Shown: positions 1 through 7,009 of the stretch, one piece after another
Layout of the letters: every line of letters begins with the position of its first letter
How positions within the stretch are numbered: the stretch's first letter is position 1
Assembly: GCA_951800675.1 (NCBI GenBank)
Contig: CATOKC010000109.1
Coordinates: 1 to 11,213 of the forward strand
Length of the DNA stretch: 11,213 nucleotides
Source of the DNA: an uncultured Oscillibacter sp.
GTDB lineage: Bacteria > Bacillota_A > Clostridia > Oscillospirales > Oscillospiraceae
Reading direction: 5' to 3'
Notes under the pieces: generated by a model
Told to the model about the DNA's origin: nothing
The model's input: only the letters and a program-made list of their open reading frames with translations
The model's database searches: none
Position numbers and translations under genes: made by a program

Positions 1-376
1 GGGCATAAGCCACCTGCACGCCGGTAGCCGCGCCTGTCGGAAGCATGAACATCATTGCCACGATAGCCGCGGCCGGAACCGCCAGGGTGATGATCCAGCG
101 GTAATACTTCTTGTTGCCGCCTCTGGAGTGGTCGATGATATTGCCGAAGATCACGTCGGTGAATGCGTCCACCACCTTGGCGATAGCCATCACCACGCCT
201 ACTGCGCCAACGGACATACCCACCTTGTCTGTGTAGAAGTAGTTCATCTGACCAACCAGATTGGCCATGATGCCCAAGGCCAGCTGGCCGCTCATATCCG
301 CCAGATAGTCCCCGGTTTTCATTGTCCGCACCGCGCCGTCCTTGTCATACCGCAAAGCCTGTTCCTGTTTTGCCAT
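1..376 (-). CDS. GPH-family sugar:cation symporter, N-terminal part (runs off window)
   Basis: This encodes the first 125 residues of a probable inner-membrane glycoside:cation symporter of the GPH (MelB/XynP-like) family within the major facilitator superfamily. The start is ATG at 376, preceded by GGGAGGACG at good spacing. After a short hydrophilic N-terminus come a first membrane segment (about residues 24-48, ending in FYTDKVGMS), a second (about 55-80), and the start of a third (about 94-112). The stretch DAFTD at residues 70-74 matches the family motif that holds the two cation-site aspartates of MelB; both Asp are present, and the position of MelB Asn58 is Thr73. IDHSRGGNKKYYRW at 81-94 matches the conserved loop after helix 2. 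It follows the GH94 gene on the same strand with a 121-bp gap that holds its own predicted activator-dependent promoter. Its likely role is uptake of the oligosaccharide used by the two neighbouring enzymes. The family call is firm; the substrate is unknown. Confidence 0.9.
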   Translation of the reverse strand, partial: MAKQEQALRYDKDGAVRTMKTGDYLADMSGQLALGIMANLVGQMNYFYTDKVGMSVGAVGVVMAIAKVVDAFTDVIFGNIIDHSRGGNKKYYRWIITLAVPAAAIVAMMFMLPTGAATGVQVAYA

Positions 377-404
377 GTTTTCGTCCTCCCTGTCAATTTT
401 GTAT

Positions 405-416
405 GGGATGCATCCC
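405..416. repeat. 12-bp perfect palindrome in symporter leader
   Basis: GGGATGCATCCC is a perfect 12-bp dyad inside the predicted 5' untranslated leader of the symporter, about 30 bp upstream of its start codon. In RNA it could form only a 4-bp stem with a 4-nt loop. It may be a small protein-binding site or chance; no copy was seen upstream of the hydrolase. Confidence 0.35.
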
Positions 417-430
417 CGTGTTATGGCGTT

Positions 431-459
431 ATTGTATATTTTTTTGCAGCCCCAATATT
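431..459 (-). promoter_or_regulatory. predicted activator-dependent promoter of the symporter gene
   Basis: On the minus strand a TACAAT -10 hexamer (431-436) lies 17 bp from AATATT at 454-459, which occupies the -35 position but is a poor -35 match. The -35 region overlaps the proximal half-site of the putative AraC operator, as expected for a promoter needing an activator that contacts RNA polymerase. The predicted transcript start is near 424, giving a leader of about 48 nt. The same architecture occurs upstream of the hydrolase at 5299-5327. This is read from the sequence only. Confidence 0.6.
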
Positions 460-486
460 GCAAAATACTGCTCAAAATTACAAAAT
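452..486 (-). promoter_or_regulatory. putative AraC-family operator, copy A
   Basis: This 35-bp element contains two direct half-sites, 472-486 and 452-466 read on the minus strand, that both fit ATWTTRYAATWTTRR with a 20-bp period. It matches 29 of 35 positions of the element at 5320-5354. The two-turn direct-repeat layout is typical of AraC-family sites, where the two helix-turn-helix motifs of each monomer read successive major grooves. It begins 12 bp beyond the GH94 stop codon and abuts the symporter promoter. The likely binder is the AraC protein encoded at 5421-6602; that link is inferred. Confidence 0.7.
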
Positions 487-497
487 CACGCTGAATT

Positions 498-2813
498 TTA
501 TAAAGCAACCTCCACCAGATGCCGCTTGCCGTCCCGGAAGTCCGGCACAAGGTCTCCGGCCACTGCCTCACCGTCCACCGTCAGGCGGAAGCCGCCCTGC
601 CCGGTGCGGCGATAGACGATCTGATACTCCGCCCTGCGGAACCGGCGGGTCATCTCCGCCTCCTGCCACTCGCCGGGGAACGCCGGACGGATGCGCAGGC
701 CGGCATAGTCCCTCTGTACCCCCAGGATACCCTCGTACAGCCCCCGTAGCGCCCAGGCCGATGTTCCGGTCGTCCAGGACTGGTAGGAACGTCCATAGTA
801 TTTGGGGTGTGTGGCGTAGCAGTTGGTGAACACATAGGGCTCCGCGCCGGACTGGGCGGAGGGATTCTTCTCGCTGTCCGGCATGATTTTTTTCAGCGTC
901 TCCAGCGCTTTGTCCCCACGTCCCAATCTGCAGTCCATCAGGATCTTGAAGGCGCTGGCGTGGCAGTACACCCCGCCGTTTTCAAACAGCCCCGGCAGCA
1001 TCCCGGACATCCGGCCCACCATGGGATCGTACCCTGTGTATGGCGGGTCGTTCAGCGGAAAGCCGAAGTCCCGCTCCATGCCGTCCACTGCCTCCAGCAG
1101 CGCCGGGAGCCGGCCGGCCTCCACCACATCCCCCAGCACGGCCCAGGTCTGCGCGTTGAGATAGATCTTGCTGCCGCTGCTGCCCCTGGAGCCGATATTC
1201 TCCGTGGGCGCGAGAGCCCGGACATACCACCCGCCATCCCAGGCACTGCGGTTGATGCTGGCCTTCATCTCATCAAACGTTGTCTGCAAAAAGGCGGCGT
1301 AATCGTTGTCTCCCAGCCAGAGCATCATCTCCCGCAGCTCCCGCAGCGCCAGACAGAACTGCTCCGAGAGCATCACGGACTCTGCTTCCTCCTCCGGAGG
1401 GATGTTCAGCGCGTCATTCCAGTCGGCGAAATAAATCCGCACCAGTCCGTTCCGGCCCCTGTCCTGCAAGAGCCGGTCCACAGCAGCCTTCACATGTTCC
1501 AGCACCGTCGCCTCCCCGCCGTCCTGCCATTCGATGGGCAGAGAGAGGATGGAGGCGTCCCCCGTCTCCTTGACCAGCTGGCATACCGCCCAGATGATCC
1601 AGAAGGCCTGGTCGGAGTAACGGGTATCATCGTAGGGATACCACGTCAGCACCCCGTGGCCGTCTTGAAACTGATGGCGCAGGCACTCCAGAATTTCCTC
1701 CTTCGCCTTCTCCGGGCGGTAGTTCAGGAGCGCTACAGCGATTTGCAGATTGTCACGCACGCCCTTTTTGCCTACGATGCAAAAATCCACCTGCTTTTTC
1801 ACCCAGCTGTTCATCACCTGGTTCAGCTTCCAGTCCGGCGTATGGACGCTGAGGGAGGCATATTTTTCCCGGTTTTGGGCCTCCGCCGCCCGCAGAGCCT
1901 TCTCCGCTGCCGCCTCCTGGGTGTACCGGTTGGCTGACCCCCTGGCCTCCTCAATGCTCTCGCTGACGCCGAACACGAACCGGAGGCTCTTGACCTCTCC
2001 CGGCAGCAGCGTCAATTTGTGCTGGAGTACCGCGCCGGGAATGAACAGGGCTCCGTTAGAGTTGCCGCAGTTTTCCCCTCGCAGCAGACGCCGGGGCCGC
2101 TGGTACAGGGCGGTGGAGGAGGCATCTGTCTCCGTGCGGGTGTTCATCGCACCGCAGAAGGAGGTCAGGTCGCCATCGTATGCAAACACCGGCTCGGAGG
2201 CTGCCAGAAAGCCCTGGTAGCGCCGGTGGGGCGCGAAGGGGTGGGTGGAGCGGCAGAGGACACCGTTCAGCTCACCGTCAAATTCCGTCTCCAGACAGCG
2301 GTACATCTCGTAGTACCGGGGATGGGAGAATCCATCCAGGGAAAAACTCACCGCCGGGAACATGCTGAGCAGCTTCGGTTTCTTCCCCCGATTCTCCAGC
2401 GTTACCGTCCACAGTTCGCCGTAAAGCTCCGGCGGCACAACGATCTGCCAGCTGGCCTCCACATCCCCCTGCCGGGACTCCAGCCGGGTACTGCTGATGG
2501 AATGGGTGCAGCGGTAGTCCTTCACCGGCTCGCCCAGCGGGCCGCCGCCGATGTTCCAGCACCGCCCGTCCTCCTCGTCCCGCAGATAGACGTACCGGGC
2601 AGCGTCCCGGTTGAGCATACACATATCCGCTTTTTCGTTGATATAATAGCTGCGCCCGTGGCCCATCTGGGAGACCTGAGCGCAGTAGCCCAGGTCGTTC
2701 CAGAGGTAGTTGTACCAGTGCCGGGGCGTCTCCGGATCATGGATAACCACCGAATCCCCGTCCCTGGAAAATTCATAGACGGCCTTTCCAAGAGGGCCTT
2801 TTTCTTTTATCAT
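498..2813 (-). CDS. GH94-type glycoside phosphorylase (cellobiose phosphorylase-like)
   Basis: This 771-residue protein has the layout of glycoside hydrolase family 94: an N-terminal beta-sandwich (about residues 1-290), a helical linker, an (alpha/alpha)6 barrel (about 320-700) and a C-terminal beta domain. Family enzymes split beta-glucosides or related disaccharides with inorganic phosphate, giving a sugar 1-phosphate. Visible landmarks are GVRDNLQ at 351-357, YSDQAFW near 399-405, FADWNDALN at 462-470 (the DWND region where the family's catalytic Asp is found), ENGGVYCHASAF, and SWTTGTSAW near the C-terminus, which matches the family's phosphate-binding SWLTGT motif. No signal peptide is seen, so it is cytoplasmic. 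The ATG at 2813 follows a GAGGTG ribosome site overlapping the upstream hydrolase's stop; the genes are 9 bp apart and probably translationally coupled. Which linkage it cleaves (cellobiose, cellobionate, laminaribiose, sophorose or other) cannot be decided here. The long open frames on the opposite strand are shadows. Confidence 0.9.
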   Translation of the reverse strand: MIKEKGPLGKAVYEFSRDGDSVVIHDPETPRHWYNYLWNDLGYCAQVSQMGHGRSYYINEKADMCMLNRDAARYVYLRDEEDGRCWNIGGGPLGEPVKDYRCTHSISSTRLESRQGDVEASWQIVVPPELYGELWTVTLENRGKKPKLLSMFPAVSFSLDGFSHPRYYEMYRCLETEFDGELNGVLCRSTHPFAPHRRYQGFLAASEPVFAYDGDLTSFCGAMNTRTETDASSTALYQRPRRLLRGENCGNSNGALFIPGAVLQHKLTLLPGEVKSLRFVFGVSESIEEARGSANRYTQEAAAEKALRAAEAQNREKYASLSVHTPDWKLNQVMNSWVKKQVDFCIVGKKGVRDNLQIAVALLNYRPEKAKEEILECLRHQFQDGHGVLTWYPYDDTRYSDQAFWIIWAVCQLVKETGDASILSLPIEWQDGGEATVLEHVKAAVDRLLQDRGRNGLVRIYFADWNDALNIPPEEEAESVMLSEQFCLALRELREMMLWLGDNDYAAFLQTTFDEMKASINRSAWDGGWYVRALAPTENIGSRGSSGSKIYLNAQTWAVLGDVVEAGRLPALLEAVDGMERDFGFPLNDPPYTGYDPMVGRMSGMLPGLFENGGVYCHASAFKILMDCRLGRGDKALETLKKIMPDSEKNPSAQSGAEPYVFTNCYATHPKYYGRSYQSWTTGTSAWALRGLYEGILGVQRDYAGLRIRPAFPGEWQEAEMTRRFRRAEYQIVYRRTGQGGFRLTVDGEAVAGDLVPDFRDGKRHLVEVAL

Positions 2814-2822
2814 AGCCGCACC

Positions 2823-5255
2823 TCAACCAATGGTCAGGTGGTACTGCACCCCCGGCAGATCGCCCTTCATAACGAACCGGATGCCGCCGTCGCCCTTCTC
2901 TCCGGCGATCTCGCCGATCTCGCGGCCTACCGGGTCGAGAGCGGTCAGCTTTGCGCTCTCCGCCGTGACAGTGAGACTGCCTTCCAATGTCTCGGCGTAG
3001 AGCTTTCCATCCATCCGCACTATAGTGAAGTTCATGCCGGGCATCAGCTCCGGGCCGGGGTTATAGCTGGCCTCGTCCGTACCGGTGGTCCCCATAGCGG
3101 TCAAGAGGAACTCCTTTGTATCCTCCAGGGAATCCGTCCCCAGGGGCAGCAGTGCCAGACTGATCCGCTCATTATCGGCCCGAACCGTGACTTTTTCAGA
3201 AAGCCTAATCTCTGCCTTCGGCGCACCACTAAAATAACCGCAGCCGGGCGTATTGATCTGGAAGCGGGCGTGACCAGGGTCAAAGACGATCTCCTTTGTA
3301 TCGGAAACCAGTCTGCCGTCCACATACCCGGTCCCCTCGTCCAGCACGCCCCACTCCTTCATGGCGGCGTCCATCAGGGCGGCAAAATTGCGGTAATCGC
3401 CGTTTTGCGCGGCCTCGACGATGTTGTCGAACACCAGCGCCCGCTCGCTCAGATGCACCCCGGCCTGCACCTCCCGTCCGCCTTGGGCGGCGCGGGACAG
3501 GCGGTTGGCATCCGGATACCGCCGCATAGCGTCCCGGAAGGGAGACCATGCGTAGTACACGCCGTGCTTCGCGTCCCGCAGATCCGCCCCGTTGAGGAAG
3601 CCCGCGTTCACCGCCACGTCCGCGTCTCCCTGATACCGCTCGCCGCCATTCAGGAACACGTTGCGCATCGCCGTCATGTAGGGGAACACGCACATGGGCA
3701 TGGCGTGGAAATTGGGCAGGGTCTTCCAGTCGTTCTGGGTGTAGACCACATCCACCCGGTGCTTCGCCGTAGAGACCAGCCCCTTGAGGAACACGCTGGC
3801 CATGAAGCCCCACTGGCAGATCACGGCAGGGTCATTGTAGGCATCGAAAATATTCTTGATCTCATCGGCGGGCTGATCGTCCGCCTTTTCGGAGGTGTGG
3901 TAGTTGTAGAGGATCAACCCGTCCCAGTCGTTGAGGCAGGCGTAGGCCACCGTGTGGACAAAGGCGGTGGAGTGGAAGGGATGCAGGCCGTACTCGTTCC
4001 ACTCGCTGAGCATGAAGGGCTTACCCTCCACGATGGCAACGGAGGCCAGACTCAGCAGGGAGGTTCCCATAGCTCCCACGCCCTGCTGCATGGTCAGCGG
4101 GTTGGTGGAGACATACTCCGTGGGGCCGTAGACCATATAGGTATCGTTCTGCACGGGCAGGATGGGATGGTTGAAGTAGGAGTTATTTTCCATCAGGTCG
4201 CCGTTGGTGTGTCCGTAGACGTCCGCCGCCCCGGCCATCAGGTTGCTGGCCACGATGGGGACCTTCACTCCCAGGGACACCAGATAGTCCTTCATATCCT
4301 GATAGAATTTCCGGTTCATCAATACGCCGAACTCCATAAAGTCTGCGTATCGGGCCGGGCCCTCTGCGGCATCCCACGCCCCCATGGGCTCGTTGACCGA
4401 CTGATAGAAGCCGCCCTCGATGCCCCGCACTGTGCCGCTGGCCAGGTCCTCCTCGTCCCCCAGGCTGCACACGCCGTCCAGCGTCCACGCCTCCTTCAGA
4501 TGCTCCCTTGTGTGGTACTTCATCAGCAGGTAATCGCCAAACCGGCGCTGCACCTCGTCCTTGTAAGGCTTCATCTCCTCGCCCTGGTCGGCCCCCATGT
4601 TGCCCTTGATGGCGGACTCCTCGTTGTTCATCTGTACCGTCATCACCGCCGGGTCGTCCACCAGCGCGAGACCGGTGTAGGGATTCACATGGCAGAGCAG
4701 CTCCCTGGCGTACTCCTTTTGCAGCTCGATGAGCCGCTGGTTATACATGGGGTACCGCTTCATGCAGGATGCCACGGAGCCGGGATACTCCAGCTCGTCC
4801 CCCTCCATGAAGGATCGGGCCACGATCAGGTCGATATGTAGATAGATGCCCTTCTCCTTGAGCTTCGCCACCAGGTAGTCAAATCGATCCAGCCCCTCCG
4901 GGTTAAAGATCCGACTGCTGCCCTTCTCATAATCCAGCAGCGGCGCCTCCCTGCAGCTGGTCCAGCTTCCCGGCTCGTCTCCAATAATGTTGTCTGCCGC
5001 GTGGAGCCGGATCACGTTCACGCCCATGCTGGCGAACCGCTCCGCCAGCTTCTCCGCGTCCGCGTGGTTTGGCGTATTGGAGCGGGAGGCGATGTTGAAG
5101 CCCAGGAACCGGGCCCGCTTCCCGTCCTCGAAGTACAGATGTCCGTCCTTCACCCGGACGAAGCCGTGTCCTCCCGCCGGGGCCTCCAGCAGATGGGAGA
5201 AATTCAGAACTCCCTGGTTGGGTTCTACCTTGTCGATGCGAATGTGCTGTTTCAT
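2823..5255 (-). CDS. clan GH-A-type glycoside hydrolase, cytoplasmic
   Basis: This encodes an 810-residue glycosidase with a TIM-barrel resembling clan GH-A enzymes. The N-terminus carries GKRARFLGFNIAS (45-57), a common barrel entry, then MGVNVIRLHAADN (77-89). NNEES at 210-214 fits the acid/base strand (Glu212 probable), and MLSEWNEYG at 415-423 fits the nucleophile strand (Glu418 probable). About 390 further residues follow, including a likely beta-sandwich C-terminus. No signal peptide or membrane segment is seen. ATG 5255 is chosen because AAGGAGG lies 7-8 bp upstream. An in-frame ATG at 5318 would lie upstream of the predicted -10 and transcript start, so it is rejected. It is the first gene of the unit and is followed after 9 bp by the GH94 phosphorylase, suggesting hydrolysis and phosphorolysis of one imported glycan. 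It does not match a CAZy family I can name with confidence, so substrate and exact family stay open. Confidence 0.8.
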   Translation of the reverse strand: MKQHIRIDKVEPNQGVLNFSHLLEAPAGGHGFVRVKDGHLYFEDGKRARFLGFNIASRSNTPNHADAEKLAERFASMGVNVIRLHAADNIIGDEPGSWTSCREAPLLDYEKGSSRIFNPEGLDRFDYLVAKLKEKGIYLHIDLIVARSFMEGDELEYPGSVASCMKRYPMYNQRLIELQKEYARELLCHVNPYTGLALVDDPAVMTVQMNNEESAIKGNMGADQGEEMKPYKDEVQRRFGDYLLMKYHTREHLKEAWTLDGVCSLGDEEDLASGTVRGIEGGFYQSVNEPMGAWDAAEGPARYADFMEFGVLMNRKFYQDMKDYLVSLGVKVPIVASNLMAGAADVYGHTNGDLMENNSYFNHPILPVQNDTYMVYGPTEYVSTNPLTMQQGVGAMGTSLLSLASVAIVEGKPFMLSEWNEYGLHPFHSTAFVHTVAYACLNDWDGLILYNYHTSEKADDQPADEIKNIFDAYNDPAVICQWGFMASVFLKGLVSTAKHRVDVVYTQNDWKTLPNFHAMPMCVFPYMTAMRNVFLNGGERYQGDADVAVNAGFLNGADLRDAKHGVYYAWSPFRDAMRRYPDANRLSRAAQGGREVQAGVHLSERALVFDNIVEAAQNGDYRNFAALMDAAMKEWGVLDEGTGYVDGRLVSDTKEIVFDPGHARFQINTPGCGYFSGAPKAEIRLSEKVTVRADNERISLALLPLGTDSLEDTKEFLLTAMGTTGTDEASYNPGPELMPGMNFTIVRMDGKLYAETLEGSLTVTAESAKLTALDPVGREIGEIAGEKGDGGIRFVMKGDLPGVQYHLTIG

Positions 5256-5298
5256 GGTACGTCCTCCTTGGCAAGCTGTTTTTGGGTCTCTTGCCCTA

Positions 5299-5327
5299 AC
5301 TGTAACAGAAAGCCGCATATCAATATT
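5299..5327 (-). promoter_or_regulatory. predicted activator-dependent promoter of hydrolase-phosphorylase operon
   Basis: On the minus strand TACAGT (5299-5304) is a weak -10 hexamer, 17 bp from AATATT (5322-5327) in the -35 position. The operator-to--10 geometry is base-for-base the same as at the symporter promoter. Both core elements are poor, which fits dependence on an activator. The transcript would start near 5292, leaving a leader of about 37 nt before the ATG at 5255 and excluding the earlier in-frame ATG at 5318. Confidence 0.55.
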
Positions 5328-5354
5328 GCAATATCCTGCTTAAAATTGTAAAAT
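5320..5354 (-). promoter_or_regulatory. putative AraC-family operator, copy B
   Basis: Two direct half-sites (5340-5354 and 5320-5334 on the minus strand) fit ATWTTRYAATWTTRR with a 20-bp period; 29 of 35 positions match copy A at 452-486. The proximal half overlaps the -35 region of the leftward operon promoter. The distal end lies only 6 bp from the -35 of the rightward regulator promoter, so the same site could also control the regulator's own expression. Similarity to copy A stops at the element edges, which argues for a protein-binding site and not a chance duplication of a longer stretch. Confidence 0.7.
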
Positions 5355-5360
5355 ACAATC

Positions 5361-5389
5361 TTGTTATTTGAAGGAGACGGCGATATAAT
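5361..5389 (+). promoter_or_regulatory. sigma-A-type promoter of the AraC regulator gene
   Basis: TTGTTA at 5361-5366 and a perfect TATAAT at 5384-5389 are separated by exactly 17 bp, so this is a good constitutive-type promoter reading rightward. The transcript would start near 5396, leaving about 25 nt before the ATG at 5421, including the ribosome site. It contrasts with the weak leftward promoter next to it, as expected if the regulator is made constantly and the operon needs activation. Confidence 0.75.
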
Positions 5390-5400
5390 AAGGATACATC

Positions 5401-5412
5401 GGAGGAAAGGAG
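5401..5412 (+). promoter_or_regulatory. ribosome binding site that sets the AraC regulator start
   Basis: GGAGGAAAGGAG precedes the ATG at 5421 by 8 bp. It decides the start: the frame is open back to a TTG at 5361, but that TTG is the -35 box and lies upstream of the predicted transcript start. Confidence 0.8.
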
Positions 5413-5420
5413 CGCCGTCC

Positions 5421-6602
5421 ATGGACTATATCGCCTTCTGCAAACATTTTTTCGCTGCTACAGGTATCCCCACCGTACTCTATTTTGAAGGGCATATTAT
5501 CTACTCCGCATTGGCGGAGGTTCTGTCTCTCCAGCCGCTGGACGCATGGACGATCTATACGCCCTCCCGGAATCCGGAATTTAATTGTATCAACCCCAAC
5601 CTAGAGTACGGCCATGTGCGCGTGGAGGGAGCAGGTTATGATCTGTTCATCGGCCCTCTGTTCACCGTACCCGTCACGGAAGAACTTGTCCGGGAATTTC
5701 TGGAGGACAGCAAAACGCCCCCCGAATACCGGGAGGCGTCTGCGGAGCTGCTCTATGGCATCCCCTCCGGGAGCCATCCGCAGTTCATACGATACTTGAG
5801 CTTTTTGCACCTGTGTCTCAATCACAAGGAGGCCGATACGGAGGATTTCTTTGCGGAGGAACATGACCGGTCCGCCAAACGCAGTACCCGCGCCCTGTAC
5901 ACCGCTATTGAAGCTAAAGAAACTGAGAACACCCAAAATTCCTTTGACTTTGAGCGGAAGCTGTACCGTTTGGTCGAATTGGGGGATACCGGCCGCTTGC
6001 AAATCTTTCTGGAGCAGACGCAGGAGTTTCCCAGGGAGGGAAAGATGGCCCGCACGCCTCTCCGGCATGCAAAGAATATGCTGATCGGCGTGGTGGAAAA
6101 GGCGGGCCTGCTGGGCGCAATCCCTGGCGGCGTGGATGTGGAGCGGGTCTATCAGCTGATGAACCTCTACATCCTGGAATGCGAGCAGATGCAGACCATC
6201 GACGAGGTGCGGCGGCTGCAATACATCATGCTGATGGATTTCTGCCAGCGGACCGGTGCGGCCAAGCTGCCCAAGGGCGTTTCAGCGGAAATCAACCGCT
6301 GTATGAATTATATCCAGAGCCATACAAATGGGACTGTCACAGTAGAGGATGTGGCCGCGCAGGTCCATCGCAGCAGTTCCTACCTGATGCGCCGCTTCAA
6401 GGCGGAAACCGGGATGCGGGTGGGGGACTATATCACAAAGTGTAAGCTGGAGGAGGCCTGCGACCTGCTGGTCTACGGGGAGCGTACCCTTGCGGAGATC
6501 AGCGCCTATCTGGGTTATTCCAGTCAGTCATATTTTCAGAATGTGTTCAAGAAGCAGTATGGTATCACGCCGATGCAGTATCGGAAGAGACATAGGAAGT
6601 AA
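5421..6602 (+). CDS. AraC-family transcriptional regulator
   Basis: This is a 393-residue DNA-binding regulator. Residues 288-393 form a standard AraC/XylS domain with two helix-turn-helix motifs. The first is around 305-327 (VEDVAAQVHRSSSYLMRRFK) and the second around 357-378, with the family signature AEISAYLGYSSQSYFQNVFK leading into YGITPMQYRK at the C-terminus. The first ~285 residues are a probable sensor region that I do not recognise; they show no membrane segment, so it most likely binds a cytoplasmic ligand, unlike the membrane-bound YesN/two-component types. It is divergent from the hydrolase-phosphorylase operon across a 165-bp gap that holds one putative operator. A second operator lies before the symporter gene, giving a closed local regulon. 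It is probably an activator induced by an intermediate of the imported sugar (inference). The start follows the ribosome site and promoter described separately. Confidence 0.92.
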   Translation: MDYIAFCKHFFAATGIPTVLYFEGHIIYSALAEVLSLQPLDAWTIYTPSRNPEFNCINPNLEYGHVRVEGAGYDLFIGPLFTVPVTEELVREFLEDSKTPPEYREASAELLYGIPSGSHPQFIRYLSFLHLCLNHKEADTEDFFAEEHDRSAKRSTRALYTAIEAKETENTQNSFDFERKLYRLVELGDTGRLQIFLEQTQEFPREGKMARTPLRHAKNMLIGVVEKAGLLGAIPGGVDVERVYQLMNLYILECEQMQTIDEVRRLQYIMLMDFCQRTGAAKLPKGVSAEINRCMNYIQSHTNGTVTVEDVAAQVHRSSSYLMRRFKAETGMRVGDYITKCKLEEACDLLVYGERTLAEISAYLGYSSQSYFQNVFKKQYGITPMQYRKRHRK

Positions 6603-6692
6603 ACGACAGATAATTTCTCTGTTCTTCTCCCTGTCTTAAATCTTAAAGTGAGTCCTTCTGGCTGTCGCGTGATGAGACGGACCCTGTCGCAT
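6603..6692. other. short spacer at the junction of the sugar locus and conjugation module
   Basis: No gene is visible here. The only structure is a pair of direct repeats, CTGTCGCRTGA at 6662-6672 and 6684-6694, matching at 10 of 11 positions and repeating every 22 bp. They could be a small binding site or chance. No convincing attachment site or inverted terminal repeat was found. Confidence 0.4.
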
Positions 6693-6734
6693 GAAAACGG
6701 CGCATATCCCCCCTGGCGGGGAATGCGCCGTTTC
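6693..6734. terminator. bidirectional rho-independent terminator between convergent genes
   Basis: An 11-bp perfect stem (6695-6705 with 6723-6733) is topped, after a small internal loop, by four more G-C pairs (6708-6711 with 6718-6721) and a 6-nt loop. On the minus strand the stem runs into TTTT, suiting the winged-helix/coupling-protein transcript. On the plus strand it runs into TTTC after the AraC gene. It lies between convergent genes, the usual place for a shared terminator. The U-tracts are short, so efficiency is uncertain. Confidence 0.75.
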
Positions 6735-6745
6735 AAAATGCGGCA

Positions 6746-7000
6746 CTATAGAAGTTTATAGAGGTTCGAAGTCCGTCCGCCATTTTCCCGCCAGCGGTCC
6801 TCCCGCTCCAGAAGCCCCGCGCTGCACAGATCGTCCAATGCACGGTAAACCGTGGCGCGGGAGAGCTTCAGCTCTCCCGCGATGGTCCGGATGGACGGCC
6901 AGCATGTCCCATCCTTGTTGGCGCGGTCCTTGAGATACATGTACACCGCCCTCGCCCGGTGCGGCAGCTCCGACGAGTAGATAGAATCAAAATATCCCAT
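6746..7000 (-). CDS. small winged-helix (HTH_36-like) protein of conjugative element
   Basis: This 84-residue protein is nearly all one winged helix-turn-helix. About 25 N-terminal residues (SELPHRARAVYMYLKDRANK) lead into a helix-turn-helix, WPSIRTIAGELKLSRATVYR, then ALDDLCSAGLLERE and a short wing ending in NLYKLL. The pattern fits HTH_36-like proteins often encoded beside coupling-protein genes in Firmicutes integrative conjugative elements. A regulatory or accessory DNA-binding role in transfer is likely, but the target is unknown. The ATG at 7000 lies 9 bp after the TraG/VirD4 stop. No strong ribosome site is seen, so translational coupling is likely. It is the last gene of the leftward transcript before the hairpin at 6693-6734. 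Confidence 0.85.
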   Translation of the reverse strand: MGYFDSIYSSELPHRARAVYMYLKDRANKDGTCWPSIRTIAGELKLSRATVYRALDDLCSAGLLEREDRWRENGGRTSNLYKLL

Positions 7001-7009
7001 AGCGGCATC

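Noticed and set aside
405..440. A catabolite-repression (cre) site upstream of the symporter
   Set aside because: The best candidate around 419-434 lacks the properly placed central CG and flanking dyad of the CcpA consensus.
807..1937. A 376-residue open frame on the plus strand
   Set aside because: It is antisense to the GH94 gene with the same composition artefact and no recognisable motif.
2019..4841. A 940-residue open frame on the plus strand
   Set aside because: It lies wholly opposite the hydrolase and GH94 genes, is rich in His/Val/Gly/Leu as expected of the antisense of GC-biased codons, and shows no domain, ribosome site or promoter.
5256..5318. A longer N-terminus for the hydrolase, starting at ATG 5318
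   Set aside because: It would span the predicted -10 region and transcript start, and lacks a ribosome site, while ATG 5255 has an excellent one.
5361..5420. A TTG start for the AraC regulator at 5361
   Set aside because: The TTG is the -35 hexamer of the gene's own promoter; the ATG at 5421 has a strong ribosome site.
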